From: Flavobacteriales bacterium
GTDB taxonomy: Bacteria > Bacteroidota > Bacteroidia > Flavobacteriales > Flavobacteriaceae
Direction of reading: 5' to 3'
Length of the DNA: 9,107 bases
Assembly (NCBI GenBank): GCA_003229235.1
Contig: QIIH01000241.1
Coordinates: forward strand, 1-9,107
Each line of letters starts with the position of its first letter. Positions within the stretch are counted from its first letter, which is position 1. Positions 1 to 6,063 of the stretch are shown here, piece by piece. A program made the position numbers and the translations under genes. The notes under the pieces were generated by a model. That model saw only the letters and a list, made by a program, of their open reading frames with translations, ran no database searches and had not been told where the DNA came from.

Positions 1-93
1 GCACCAGACCAAGTTGTAGCTATTGAGCGAACAAAAGAAGCCGATGCCAAGGCAAAGATTGAGACTATTAAAACGAGCCTTAAAGGATTATAG
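1..93 (+). CDS. valS: Valyl-tRNA synthetase, C-terminal end (partial)
   Basis: This is an open frame from the first base to a TAG stop at 91-93, giving 30 residues that begin APDQVVAIERTKEADAKAKI and end SLKGL. The pattern (A-P-x-x-V-V followed by E-R/K, then an Ala/Lys-rich helix) matches the end of the coiled-coil arm that closes bacterial ValS proteins. That arm contacts tRNA-Val and lies far from the catalytic Rossmann core. Valyl-tRNA synthetase charges tRNA-Val with valine in the cytoplasm. The rest of the gene lies upstream of the window, so no catalytic motif (HIGH, KMSKS) can be checked. The gene converges with the acyl-CoA-binding protein gene, with only 7 bases between the two stop codons and no hairpin terminator visible. 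The identification rests on a short tail remembered as typical of the family; another coiled-coil protein is possible. Confidence 0.72.
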   Translation, partial: APDQVVAIERTKEADAKAKIETIKTSLKGL

Positions 94-100
94 TAACACT

Positions 101-367
101 TTATTTACGATACAAAAAGTAATGATTTACAGTGTCAATATATTTTTGTTTGGCCTGTTGTGGCGATAAATCTGTGGATTGGAATAGTGCGTTGGTTTTA
201 AAAGCAACAATAAGAGGATTCGAGCTTTTGGATGTTTCTGGATTGTTTGTCGCTCTTTTGTAATATGCGTAAAGGCGTAGTAAAAAATCTGCCGGGAAAG
301 GCTCAGTGTGCGCGTTGATGCCATCAACGGCTTCTTTAAAGGCTTTATCTAAGGCATCTTGACTCAT
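101..367 (-). CDS. Acyl-CoA-binding protein (ACBP family)
   Basis: This 88-residue protein is the size of a stand-alone ACBP, a four-helix cytosolic protein that binds long-chain acyl-CoA and shuttles or buffers it. Family signatures visible are P25-A-D, then L32-Y33-A-Y-Y36-K37-R-A-T40, K57, and Y76 in QKYIDTV. These line up with the ligand-contacting Y28, Y31, K32, K54 and Y73 of bovine ACBP, by my manual alignment. The Trp usually found just after the conserved Lys (K-x-x-A-W) is Leu here (L61), and the linker between helices 2 and 3 (residues 41-54) is divergent. The ATG overlaps the psd stop in an ATGA arrangement, so translation is probably coupled, and it is the last gene of the LUD-cdsA-psd cluster. 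ACBP is mostly eukaryotic, but free-standing copies occur in Bacteroidetes. A role in handing acyl groups to phospholipid synthesis is inferred from the neighbours. Confidence 0.88.
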   Translation of the reverse strand: MSQDALDKAFKEAVDGINAHTEPFPADFLLRLYAYYKRATNNPETSKSSNPLIVAFKTNALFQSTDLSPQQAKQKYIDTVNHYFLYRK

Positions 368-1014
368 GAAGTAGCTATCACAGAAATTCCGCCTTTTACT
401 TTTTGATTAAGGCTTACTTGGATTTTTGCATCTAAAGGTAAAAACACATCAACCCTCGAACCAAATTTTATAAATCCGCTATCAGAACTTTGGTCAACAT
501 TTTGGCCTTCTTCTGCATAGTTTATGATTCTTTTTGCCATAGCTCCAGCAATCTGTCTGTATAATACCTTTCCAAAAGTGGGAGAGTCTACAACCACTGT
601 AGTACGTTCGTTATCTGTTGAAGCTTTAGGGTGCCATGCTACCAAATATTTACCCGGGTGGTATTTACTGTACGTAACTTCACCGCCAACAGGATAACGC
701 GTTACATGCACATTTAAAGGCGACATAAACACAGACACTTGCAAGCGTTTTTCTTTAAAGAATTCTGGTTCGAACACTTCTTCTATCACCACGACTTTTC
801 CGTCTACAGGGGATAGCACTTGGTTGTGGTTAGGGGTAAATTCACGTTTAGGGTTTCTAAAGAATTGCAACACCAAGATGAGCAACACTAAAATGCCTAG
901 GAGTAAACTAATTCTGAGCCAATCGATATCGATCAGATTATTGATCAAAAGAATACTAACCGTACAAATGGCAAAGGCAATGAGGATAATTGTATTTCCT
1001 TCTTTATGAAACAT
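364..1014 (-). CDS. psd: Phosphatidylserine decarboxylase proenzyme, short type
   Basis: The 216-residue protein decarboxylates phosphatidylserine to phosphatidylethanolamine at the inner membrane. Two hydrophobic segments (about residues 8-27 and 34-52) anchor the N terminus. The catalytic half carries S68-P-V-D71-G, the P-L-N-V-H103-V-T-R segment and F184-G185-S186-R187. In this family the proenzyme cuts itself between Gly and Ser, and the Ser becomes the pyruvoyl cofactor. Cleavage at G185/S186 would give a beta chain of about 185 residues and an alpha chain of about 31. D71 and H103 are the likely partners of the Asp-His-Ser self-cleavage triad. The length and FGSR motif match the short (PSD-A) type found in Bacteroidetes rather than the LGST type of E. 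coli. The start overlaps the cdsA 3' end by 11 bases and the stop overlaps the ACBP start by 4, so this lies within one transcript. The serine-forming partner PssA is absent from the window. Confidence 0.95.
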   Translation of the reverse strand: MFHKEGNTIILIAFAICTVSILLINNLIDIDWLRISLLLGILVLLILVLQFFRNPKREFTPNHNQVLSPVDGKVVVIEEVFEPEFFKEKRLQVSVFMSPLNVHVTRYPVGGEVTYSKYHPGKYLVAWHPKASTDNERTTVVVDSPTFGKVLYRQIAGAMAKRIINYAEEGQNVDQSSDSGFIKFGSRVDVFLPLDAKIQVSLNQKVKGGISVIATS

Positions 1015-1804
1015 AACACACTAAATTTAAGTATAAATACACAAATGGAGCTGTAAAAATTAAGCTATCGAGGCGATCGTATATTCCCCCATGACCTGGC
1101 ATAATAACGCCGCTGTCTTTAACTCCCGCTATTCGTTTAACTCTCGATTGAATTAAATCTCCTATCGAACCAAAAATAACAATAATAAAGGCCAATGTGA
1201 TCCATGATGTGATCGAAATGAAATTCACAAAATACCAAATAACACACGCCGTAAGTATTGCTCCTACAGCGCCACCAATAAGCCCTTCGATTGTCTTATT
1301 AGGCGAGACACTTGGCATAAGTTTGTTTTTGCCAAAGTTCTTGCCAACTAAATATGCAAAAGTATCATTGGCCCAAAGCATTACCAATACACCAATCATT
1401 ACTTCTTTAGAGTACGCTATACCGTTGAACGGAATCACAGAAATTGCTGCAAACCCAAATACGATATTACCGATTAAAATTAATCGACCCAGCAGACTAG
1501 AGATTTGTGTTTTCCCTCTAAAAAGCCAGAATAGTAGATACATGTTTATTAAGGCTGCAAACCCAATAAAAACCAAATTGATATGTACCCAAAGCTCTAA
1601 ATAGTGCTGTACAATAAAAATCATTAATAATAAAGGCAAAGCTAACCACCAACTAAGGTTACGCAACCTGCTGTATTCTACACAGGTCAATAAGCCCAAA
1701 ATAAAAATTACTAGAACAAAAGCGTATTTAGAAATGAATAAGGACCCTATAAGAATAGCGACATACAGGGCTCCAGACGCAGCCCTAATTAAAAGATCCT
1801 TCAT
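1004..1804 (-). CDS. cdsA: Phosphatidate cytidylyltransferase (CDP-diacylglycerol synthase)
   Basis: This enzyme converts phosphatidate and CTP into CDP-diacylglycerol, the branch-point precursor of all phospholipids. The 266-residue protein is strongly hydrophobic, with about seven or eight membrane segments, as usual for CdsA. The C-terminal signature is complete: S220-R-V-K-R224, K229-D230, P236-G-H238-G-G, and D243-R-L-D246. A second conserved stretch, W144-A-N-D147 through S167-P-N-K-T-I-E-G174, is also intact, as is G215-D216. Asp and Lys residues in these motifs bind the metal ions and CTP in characterised members. The ATG lies one base after the stop of the LUD gene (TAA-T-ATG) and the 3' end overlaps psd by 11 bases, so it is co-transcribed and probably translationally coupled on both sides. 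Product and substrate flow (CdsA, then PssA elsewhere, then Psd) fit the gene order. Confidence 0.95.
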   Translation of the reverse strand: MKDLLIRAASGALYVAILIGSLFISKYAFVLVIFILGLLTCVEYSRLRNLSWWLALPLLLMIFIVQHYLELWVHINLVFIGFAALINMYLLFWLFRGKTQISSLLGRLILIGNIVFGFAAISVIPFNGIAYSKEVMIGVLVMLWANDTFAYLVGKNFGKNKLMPSVSPNKTIEGLIGGAVGAILTACVIWYFVNFISITSWITLAFIIVIFGSIGDLIQSRVKRIAGVKDSGVIMPGHGGIYDRLDSLIFTAPFVYLYLNLVCYVS

Positions 1805-1805
1805 A

Positions 1806-2354
1806 TTATAAGTCTTCCAGAAGCAACAAATATAGGTTTTTTGTTGTGTTTTCGGAACTCATAAAATCCTTTTCTTTTTTGGTTTCGAAGTCTTGTATAG
1901 ATGTAATATTTGTCGGAATGTTGTTTACACTTCGATTTTTGATTTGCCGCAGACCTTCGCCGATGTTTTCTACCAACTGACTCGTTGTGCTAAAGATTAC
2001 AAAGTTACTAGGAAGTTCGTGTAGCTTTTTTTCTCTGATTTGATTAGACGAAAATAGCACAGATCCGTTATTGGCTATTAATGCTTCACAGCTACATAAA
2101 AAGAAAGCCGACCCCTCTTTTTTACCAAAGTTTAAATTGAAGCCTTCAAATCTTGATTTGAGCGTATCGTCTATGCAAAACACATCTTTTTCGTACCAAT
2201 CGTTCTCTAATAGGATATTGTCGAATGTATCAATAACTTCTTGAATATTTTCACAGTAAATAAATTTACCGCCGTTGCTTCTAAAGTTGTAGGTAAACTT
2301 TTCGTCAATTGGTAACTTCTTTTCTGGGAAGTATTTACCGTGATCCATTTTCAT
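1806..2354 (-). CDS. LUD-domain protein (LutC/YkgG-like), probably missing its true N terminus in this frame
   Basis: This 182-residue cytosolic protein resembles the divergent LUD-domain proteins found beside ftsH and cdsA in flavobacteria. Visible marks are P15-I-D-E-K-F, N27-G-G-K-F-I-Y-C34, the LUD core C89-E-A-L-I-A-N-N-G-S-V-L-F-S-S103, the E113-L-P segment followed by F118-V-I-F-S-T-T-S, P147-T-N-I-T, and a conserved end, N173-L-Y-L-L-L-L-E-D-L. The core corresponds to the A-x-x-G-S strand of LutC, a subunit of lactate-oxidation complexes, but no LutA or LutB is nearby and the classical G-P-S-x-T-A-D-I motif is replaced, so lactate use should not be assumed. The function is unknown. 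The ATG at 2354 sits inside an ATGA overlap with an upstream 17-codon ORF that reads like the family's usual N terminus, suggesting a one-base frameshift (see the separate entry). It is the first large gene of the cdsA-psd-ACBP transcript. Confidence 0.8.
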   Translation of the reverse strand: MKMDHGKYFPEKKLPIDEKFTYNFRSNGGKFIYCENIQEVIDTFDNILLENDWYEKDVFCIDDTLKSRFEGFNLNFGKKEGSAFFLCSCEALIANNGSVLFSSNQIREKKLHELPSNFVIFSTTSQLVENIGEGLRQIKNRSVNNIPTNITSIQDFETKKEKDFMSSENTTKNLYLLLLEDL

Positions 2355-2404
2355 TTCTCCGGTTTATTAGCCTTAAGATTTAACAGTCTTTTAAAGAGAC
2401 TCAT
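2351..2404 (-). CDS. 17-codon ORF, likely frameshifted N terminus of the LUD gene
   Basis: The minus strand reads MSLFKRLLNLKANKPEK followed by TGA at 2351-2353. The MSLFKRL start is, from memory, how flavobacterial LUD proteins beside ftsH begin, and the next residues of the family resume in the other frame at KMDHGKYFPEKKLP. The two frames meet at G-AGA-AAT-GAA: restoring one A to the AAA run at 2354-2356 would fuse them as KPEK-MKMDHGKYFPEK. The stop overlaps the downstream ATG as ATGA. The ORF is therefore a real lesion, a sequencing or assembly error, or a leader peptide with stop-start reinitiation. The TAtcTTTG promoter box lies 33 bases upstream of this ATG, a better leader length than for the 2354 start. 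Confidence 0.6.
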   Translation of the reverse strand: MSLFKRLLNLKANKPEK

Positions 2405-2437
2405 TTGAGTGGAATGGAAAAAAATTACAATTTAACC

Positions 2438-2445
2438 CAAAGATA
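2438..2445 (-). promoter_or_regulatory. Bacteroidetes-type -7 promoter box for the LUD-cdsA-psd-ACBP unit
   Basis: The minus strand reads TATCTTTG, an exact fit to the TAnnTTTG box of the Bacteroidetes primary sigma factor. It lies 33 bases upstream of the ATG at 2404. No good TTTG -33 box is found at the expected spacing; that region is the stem of the ftsH terminator. The box directly abuts the terminator T-run. A transcript starting a few bases downstream would have a leader of about 27 bases. Confidence 0.45.
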
Positions 2446-2475
2446 AAAAAGTTAGGGCTTGAAACCCTAACTTTT
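2445..2475 (-). terminator. Intrinsic terminator of the rsfS-ftsH unit
   Basis: A perfect 7-bp stem, GTTAGGG/CCCTAAC (2465-2471 with 2451-2457), encloses a 7-base loop. Four A:T pairs extend the stem on each side, and a run of six T on the minus strand (2450-2445) follows. It begins about 40 bases after the ftsH stop. The A-tract on the other side gives TTTTC on the plus strand, so it could work weakly in both directions, but no plus-strand gene ends here. Confidence 0.85.
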
Positions 2476-2477
2476 CG

Positions 2478-2497
2478 TTAATATATGCATGTATTAA
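2478..2497. repeat. Near-perfect 20-bp palindrome downstream of ftsH
   Basis: The half sites TTAATA (2478-2483) and TATTAA (2492-2497) flank a central ATGCAT palindrome (2485-2490). Only the pair 2484/2491 fails to match. It has no loop, so it is a poor RNA hairpin but a plausible DNA dyad. It sits between the ftsH stop and the terminator, an unexpected place for an operator. In AT-rich DNA such dyads can also arise by chance. Confidence 0.35.
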
Positions 2498-2515
2498 AAA
2501 TGTAGGCAAATACCA

Positions 2516-4456
2516 TTATTTTTTTAAGGGAATTACCTCTGGTTTTTTAAACGGGCGTTCTCCAAATATAACTTCCAGGTTGTCTTTAAAAATCACTTCT
2601 TTGTCTAATAAAACATTTGCCAATTCGGTAAGCTTGTCTTTGTGCTTTTTAAGCAGTTCTATAGCCCGTTGATATTGAGTCTCAATAATATTAGAGATCT
2701 CTTTATCTATCATTTCGGCCGTTTTTTCGCTGTATGGCTTAGTGAAGTTATAATCTGCTTGCCCTGAAGAATCGTAATAGGTAATGTTTCCTATTTTGTC
2801 GTTTAAGCCATAAATTGTAACCATAGCTCTCGCTTGTTTGGTCACTTTTTCTAAATCACTTAAGGCGCCTGTCGATATTTTATCAAAAATCACTTTTTCT
2901 GCAGCACGTCCTCCCATAGTTGCGCACATCTCGTCTAGCATTTGCTCCGGACGAACAATCAAGCGTTCTTCTGGCAAATACCAAGCAGCTCCTAAAGATT
3001 GCCCTCTAGGTACTATAGTAACTTTTACCAAAGGAGCAGCATGTTCGAGCATCCAGCTCACTGTGGCATGACCAGCCTCGTGAAATGCAACGGCCTTTTT
3101 CTCGTCTGGTGTAATTATTTTATTTTTCTTTTCAAGCCCTCCTACGATACGATCTACCGCATCTAGAAAGTCTTGCTTACCAACAGCTTTTTTGCCTTTA
3201 CGAGCAGCAATTAGAGCTGCTTCATTACATACATTGGCAATATCTGCTCCAGAAAACCCCGGAGTTTGCTTGGATAAAAAGTCTGTGTCTAGTTCTTCTA
3301 ACTTTTTTATTGGACGCAAATGAACTTCAAAAATCTCTTTGCGTTCTCGAACATCTGGTAAGTCTACATAAATTTGTCGATCAAAACGTCCCGCACGCAT
3401 CAATGCCTTATCTAATATGTCGGCGCGGTTGGTTGCGGCTAATACAATTACATTGGTATTAGATCCAAAACCGTCCATCTCTGTAAGCAGCTGATTAAGA
3501 GTGTTCTCACGCTCGTCGTTAGAGCCAGAGAAATTACTTTTTCCTCTCGCTCGACCAATAGCATCAATCTCGTCGATAAAAATTATCGATGGCGATTTTT
3601 CTTTGGCTTGCTTAAACAAATCACGTACACGCGAAGCTCCAACACCAACAAACATTTCTACAAAGTCTGAACCAGAAAGTGAAAAGAAAGGCACTTTGGC
3701 CTCACCTGCTACGGCTTTCGCTAATAATGTTTTACCAGTTCCTGGAGGTCCTACTAAAAGCGCTCCTTTAGGAATTTTACCTCCCAAGGAGGTGTATTTG
3801 TCTGGAAATTTTAAAAAGTCTACAATTTCTTGGACTTCTTCTTTTGCACCCTCAAGACCAGCCACATCTTTAAAAGATGTTTTTACTTCGGTATTGCGGT
3901 CAAAAAGCTTTGCTTTAGACTTTCCGATATTAAATATTTGTCCACCTGCTCCACCTGCTCCGCCTCCACTCATGCGACGCATTATTAAAATCCAAATTCC
4001 TATAATGATAACAAATGGTAACAATCCGATAAGAATATCGCCCCAAAGATTTTCTTCGCTATAAAATTCAACACGAGTTGTAACCTCAATATTATTGCTT
4101 TTTACTTGATCGATTTTCCTTTCGAAATTTTGTAAATCTCCAAATTGAAACTGATAATCTGGGGCAGTTGCAGATGAGCCCAAAAGGGTTTTCTCTTCTT
4201 TGCGTTTGTGTATCTCTTTGGTTTTAGCATCTGGTGTTAAGAAAACACGAGCCATTTTATCATTAATGATAAAAACCGTTTCTATGTCGCCTTGTTGTAG
4301 ATAACTAAAAAATTCTGATTGAGTAGTTTTAGGCGGTTCAGACCAACTATTACCATACAGCGAAATCGCGAAAAATATCGCAATGATGATTCCGTATATC
4401 CAAAAAGGACTAAATTTTGGTTTCTTTATTTCGGGTTTTTTTTCTTCGTTAGCCAT
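2516..4456 (-). CDS. ftsH: ATP-dependent zinc metalloprotease FtsH
   Basis: FtsH is a hexameric membrane-bound AAA+ protease that extracts and degrades damaged or unassembled membrane proteins and selected cytosolic regulators. The 646 residues contain an N-terminal membrane helix (about 18-34), an extracytoplasmic domain (35-138), a second helix (139-160), and a glycine-rich linker (164-172). In the AAA+ domain, Walker A is G236-P-P-G-T-G-K242-T243, the pore loop is F269-V-G, Walker B is I291-I-F-I-D295-E296, and the second region of homology has arginine fingers R357 and R360. The protease domain has H459-E460-A-G-H463, with D534 as the likely third zinc ligand. All catalytic residues are present and the length is normal for the family. 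The start is 18 bases after the rsfS stop, so the two are co-transcribed, and an intrinsic terminator follows the stop. In E. coli, FtsH controls lipid A synthesis through LpxC; proximity to cdsA and psd suggests, but does not show, a lipid connection. Confidence 0.98.
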   Translation of the reverse strand: MANEEKKPEIKKPKFSPFWIYGIIIAIFFAISLYGNSWSEPPKTTQSEFFSYLQQGDIETVFIINDKMARVFLTPDAKTKEIHKRKEEKTLLGSSATAPDYQFQFGDLQNFERKIDQVKSNNIEVTTRVEFYSEENLWGDILIGLLPFVIIIGIWILIMRRMSGGGAGGAGGQIFNIGKSKAKLFDRNTEVKTSFKDVAGLEGAKEEVQEIVDFLKFPDKYTSLGGKIPKGALLVGPPGTGKTLLAKAVAGEAKVPFFSLSGSDFVEMFVGVGASRVRDLFKQAKEKSPSIIFIDEIDAIGRARGKSNFSGSNDERENTLNQLLTEMDGFGSNTNVIVLAATNRADILDKALMRAGRFDRQIYVDLPDVRERKEIFEVHLRPIKKLEELDTDFLSKQTPGFSGADIANVCNEAALIAARKGKKAVGKQDFLDAVDRIVGGLEKKNKIITPDEKKAVAFHEAGHATVSWMLEHAAPLVKVTIVPRGQSLGAAWYLPEERLIVRPEQMLDEMCATMGGRAAEKVIFDKISTGALSDLEKVTKQARAMVTIYGLNDKIGNITYYDSSGQADYNFTKPYSEKTAEMIDKEISNIIETQYQRAIELLKKHKDKLTELANVLLDKEVIFKDNLEVIFGERPFKKPEVIPLKK

Positions 4457-4474
4457 GTTGCTTGTGCTATTTTT

Positions 4475-4846
4475 TTAATAGGTAGATTCTATTTTAATCG
4501 AATTTGCGTCACCCCACAATCCTTCGATATCGTAAAATTCTCTAATATGTTTCTGGAAAACATGTACCACCACATGTACGTAATCAATTAAGACCCATTC
4601 TGCATTATCGGCTCCTTCTGTATGCCAAGGATTTTCTTTCAGCTCTTTGCTGACAGACTTTTGAACCGAATTTACAATAGCATTTACCTGAGTGTTGGAG
4701 GTACCATTGCAAATAATAAAATAGTCACAAACCATGTTTTCTAACTCTCTCAGATCTAAGATTTCTATGTCTTGTCCTTTAACCTCTTCAATTCCTCTAA
4801 TAATTTGAGTGATTAACTGATCTGATCCAACTTCTTTTTTTGACAT
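4475..4846 (-). CDS. rsfS: Ribosomal silencing factor RsfS (Iojap family)
   Basis: This 123-residue cytosolic protein binds ribosomal protein uL14 on the large subunit and blocks subunit joining, lowering translation in stationary phase or starvation. Family marks are D31-L-R, the core C40-D-Y-F-I-I-C with N47-G-T-S-N-T-Q-V-N, the E78-G-A-D-N-A-E-W-V-L-I-D-Y segment (through 89), V92-V-V-H-V-F-Q, I101-R-E-F-Y-D, and G109-L-W-G-D-A. The length is typical. In E. coli rsfS sits beside nadD; here it leads straight into ftsH with an 18-base gap. The ATG at 4846 is the only start that gives the usual short Lys-rich N terminus, and a TAacTTTG promoter box lies 18 bases upstream. The opposite strand begins birA, so the 83-base gap is a divergent promoter region. 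Confidence 0.96.
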   Translation of the reverse strand: MSKKEVGSDQLITQIIRGIEEVKGQDIEILDLRELENMVCDYFIICNGTSNTQVNAIVNSVQKSVSKELKENPWHTEGADNAEWVLIDYVHVVVHVFQKHIREFYDIEGLWGDANSIKIESTY

Positions 4847-4864
4847 TAACTGGTTTTATTTGTG

Positions 4865-4872
4865 CAAAGTTA
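4865..4872 (-). promoter_or_regulatory. -7 promoter box for rsfS-ftsH
   Basis: The minus strand reads TAACTTTG followed by C, an exact TAnnTTTG match 18 bases upstream of the rsfS ATG in the rsfS/birA divergent gap. No clear TTG -33 box is seen at the expected distance. The predicted leader is short, about 12-14 bases, with no Shine-Dalgarno sequence, which is common in this phylum. Confidence 0.5.
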
Positions 4873-4929
4873 TTACTTTTTTCGTTCCTTAGACTTGCTA
4901 TAGTTTAAGATTAACAGAATAATTAATTA

Positions 4930-5667
4930 TTGGATTTGAATATAATCAAACTTAATGCCACCGATTCTACAAATGACTATTTAAAATCCCTTATAAAGGA
5001 CACCCAAGTAGAGAATAATACCTTGGTGGTTACACATTTTCAAAATCAAGGAAAAGGCCAGCATGGTAATGTTTGGCATTCTCAAAACGGTAAAAGCCTT
5101 ACGTTTAGTATCTACAGGGCATTTAGTCAACATAAAGACTGTTATCCTTTTATGCCACAAATGGTTGTTTCTTTAGCTATTATTCATGTTTTAGAAGCTC
5201 TAAATATTCCTGAGTTAAGCATTAAGTGGCCTAACGACATTCTGTCATACAATAAAAAAATTGGCGGAATTCTAATAGAAAATATTTGGACAAAAGGTCA
5301 GCCCACTCACCGTGTTATTGGTATTGGCTTAAATGTAAACGACCTGCCTAATTCTGATTTCCCTAAAGCTAGTTCGTTATATCAGATTATGGGCATAGAA
5401 TATGATTTGGATTCACTTTTGGACCAGTTACATCAAAAAATCATTGAGCATTTTGAAACCTTTAAAGTAATTGAACAAGACATTTATTTTAAAGAGTATC
5501 ACGACTATTTATTTAAAAGAGAAGCCGTGGCAACATTTAAAGGTAAAGATGGAGCCTTATTTAGTGCAATAGTAAAGGGGGTTAGCCCAGAGGGCAACTT
5601 GCAGCTCGAACAAGAAGACGAACTGCTTAAAAGTTATGCGGTAAAAGAAGTTGCGATGTTTTATTAA
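4930..5667 (+). CDS. birA: Biotin--[acetyl-CoA-carboxylase] ligase, without DNA-binding domain
   Basis: The enzyme activates biotin with ATP and attaches it to the lysine of biotin carboxyl-carrier proteins, including that of acetyl-CoA carboxylase. The 245 residues hold the catalytic core with D12-S-T-N15, the ATP/biotin loop G41-K-G-Q-H-G-N-V-W49, K99-W-P-N-D103, the catalytic-lysine segment K110-I-G-G-I-L, and G131-I-G-L-N-V-N137. A small C-terminal beta domain follows (about 195-245). There is no N-terminal helix-turn-helix, so it is a mono-functional ligase and not a repressor like E. coli BirA. The start is TTG: an in-frame TAA stands two codons upstream (4924-4926) and no ATG in frame gives an intact N terminus. 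A second TTG two codons on (4936) is the only near alternative. No convincing promoter box is visible upstream. The stop overlaps that of the convergent SRPBCC gene. Confidence 0.95.
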   Translation: MDLNIIKLNATDSTNDYLKSLIKDTQVENNTLVVTHFQNQGKGQHGNVWHSQNGKSLTFSIYRAFSQHKDCYPFMPQMVVSLAIIHVLEALNIPELSIKWPNDILSYNKKIGGILIENIWTKGQPTHRVIGIGLNVNDLPNSDFPKASSLYQIMGIEYDLDSLLDQLHQKIIEHFETFKVIEQDIYFKEYHDYLFKREAVATFKGKDGALFSAIVKGVSPEGNLQLEQEDELLKSYAVKEVAMFY

Positions 5668-6056
5668 ATCTTGGCTAACTTATCTGAAAGCGTCCCTAAA
5701 AAGGAAGTAATAGGACTTTTAATCATCATGCCCATCATGGCGTTAAATTGCCCTTCGAATAATAATTGAACTTGCGATTCACTTGGGTTAGTTTCTTCAA
5801 TATTTCCTGTAAGAGTAAAAGGTAGCTTATCGCTTTTCGCACCTAAAATAATCTGATTAGGAGCGTTAATTTCTTTAATTTCAAGCGCAATTTCTGGCAT
5901 TCCTTTAAGCGCAAACACGAAGGCGTTATCTGCAATGAGTTCGAATTTAGTGATGTTTTCTGGCATTAACTGCTCAAAATTTTTGACGTCGCTTAAAAAG
6001 TCACAGACTTCTGCCGCCGACTTTTGAACGCTCACAGTATTACTTTTAATATTCAT
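5664..6056 (-). CDS. SRPBCC (START-like) family protein, function unknown
   Basis: This 130-residue soluble protein has the features of a small SRPBCC/polyketide-cyclase-like fold: an N-terminal strand (N2-I-K-S-N-T-V-S-V), a first helix with A15-E-V-C-D-F-L-S-D-V-K-N-F-E, then M31-P, alternating beta strands through residues 36-103, and a long C-terminal helix (105-130). Proteins of this fold have a deep hydrophobic pocket and bind lipids, hormones or aromatic ligands; the ligand here cannot be read from the sequence. No catalytic motif or signal peptide is seen. The ATG is 7 bases after the pyrE stop, so it is the second gene of a pyrE transcript. Its TAA (5664-5666) overlaps the birA TAA on the other strand, leaving no room for a hairpin terminator. 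A direct role in pyrimidine synthesis is not supported beyond position. Confidence 0.8.
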   Translation of the reverse strand: MNIKSNTVSVQKSAAEVCDFLSDVKNFEQLMPENITKFELIADNAFVFALKGMPEIALEIKEINAPNQIILGAKSDKLPFTLTGNIEETNPSESQVQLLFEGQFNAMMGMMIKSPITSFLGTLSDKLAKI

Positions 6057-6063
6057 AGGTTTT

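Noticed and set aside
81..110. Possible bidirectional terminator between valS and the ACBP gene
   Set aside because: The 7-base gap and its flanks form no stem of useful length.
1197..1604. 135-codon plus-strand ORF antisense to cdsA
   Set aside because: It overlaps fully with a well supported CdsA on the other strand. The hydrophobic content simply reflects the complementary codons.
1806..2354. Assigning the LUD gene as lutC of a lactate-utilisation operon
   Set aside because: No lutA or lutB neighbours, the classical G-P-S-x-T-A-D-I motif is replaced, and the context is membrane lipid synthesis.
3501..4064. 187-codon plus-strand ORF antisense to ftsH
   Set aside because: The protein is low complexity and Pro/Ser-rich, without a recognisable domain. 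It mirrors the codons of the conserved FtsH AAA+ domain and is a frame shadow.
4560..4579. Direct repeat of ACATGTAC spaced by 4 bases
   Set aside because: It encodes the conserved V-H-V-V-V-H-V strand of RsfS, so the repetition follows from the protein sequence.
4319..4591. 90-codon plus-strand ORF across the rsfS/ftsH junction
   Set aside because: It is antisense to the FtsH N terminus and RsfS C terminus, rich in Phe from complementary Lys/Glu codons, and has no promoter.
4889..4929. Possible plus-strand promoter for birA
   Set aside because: TATAGTTTAAG and nearby sequences do not fit TAnnTTTG without mismatch or altered spacing, so no promoter is called.
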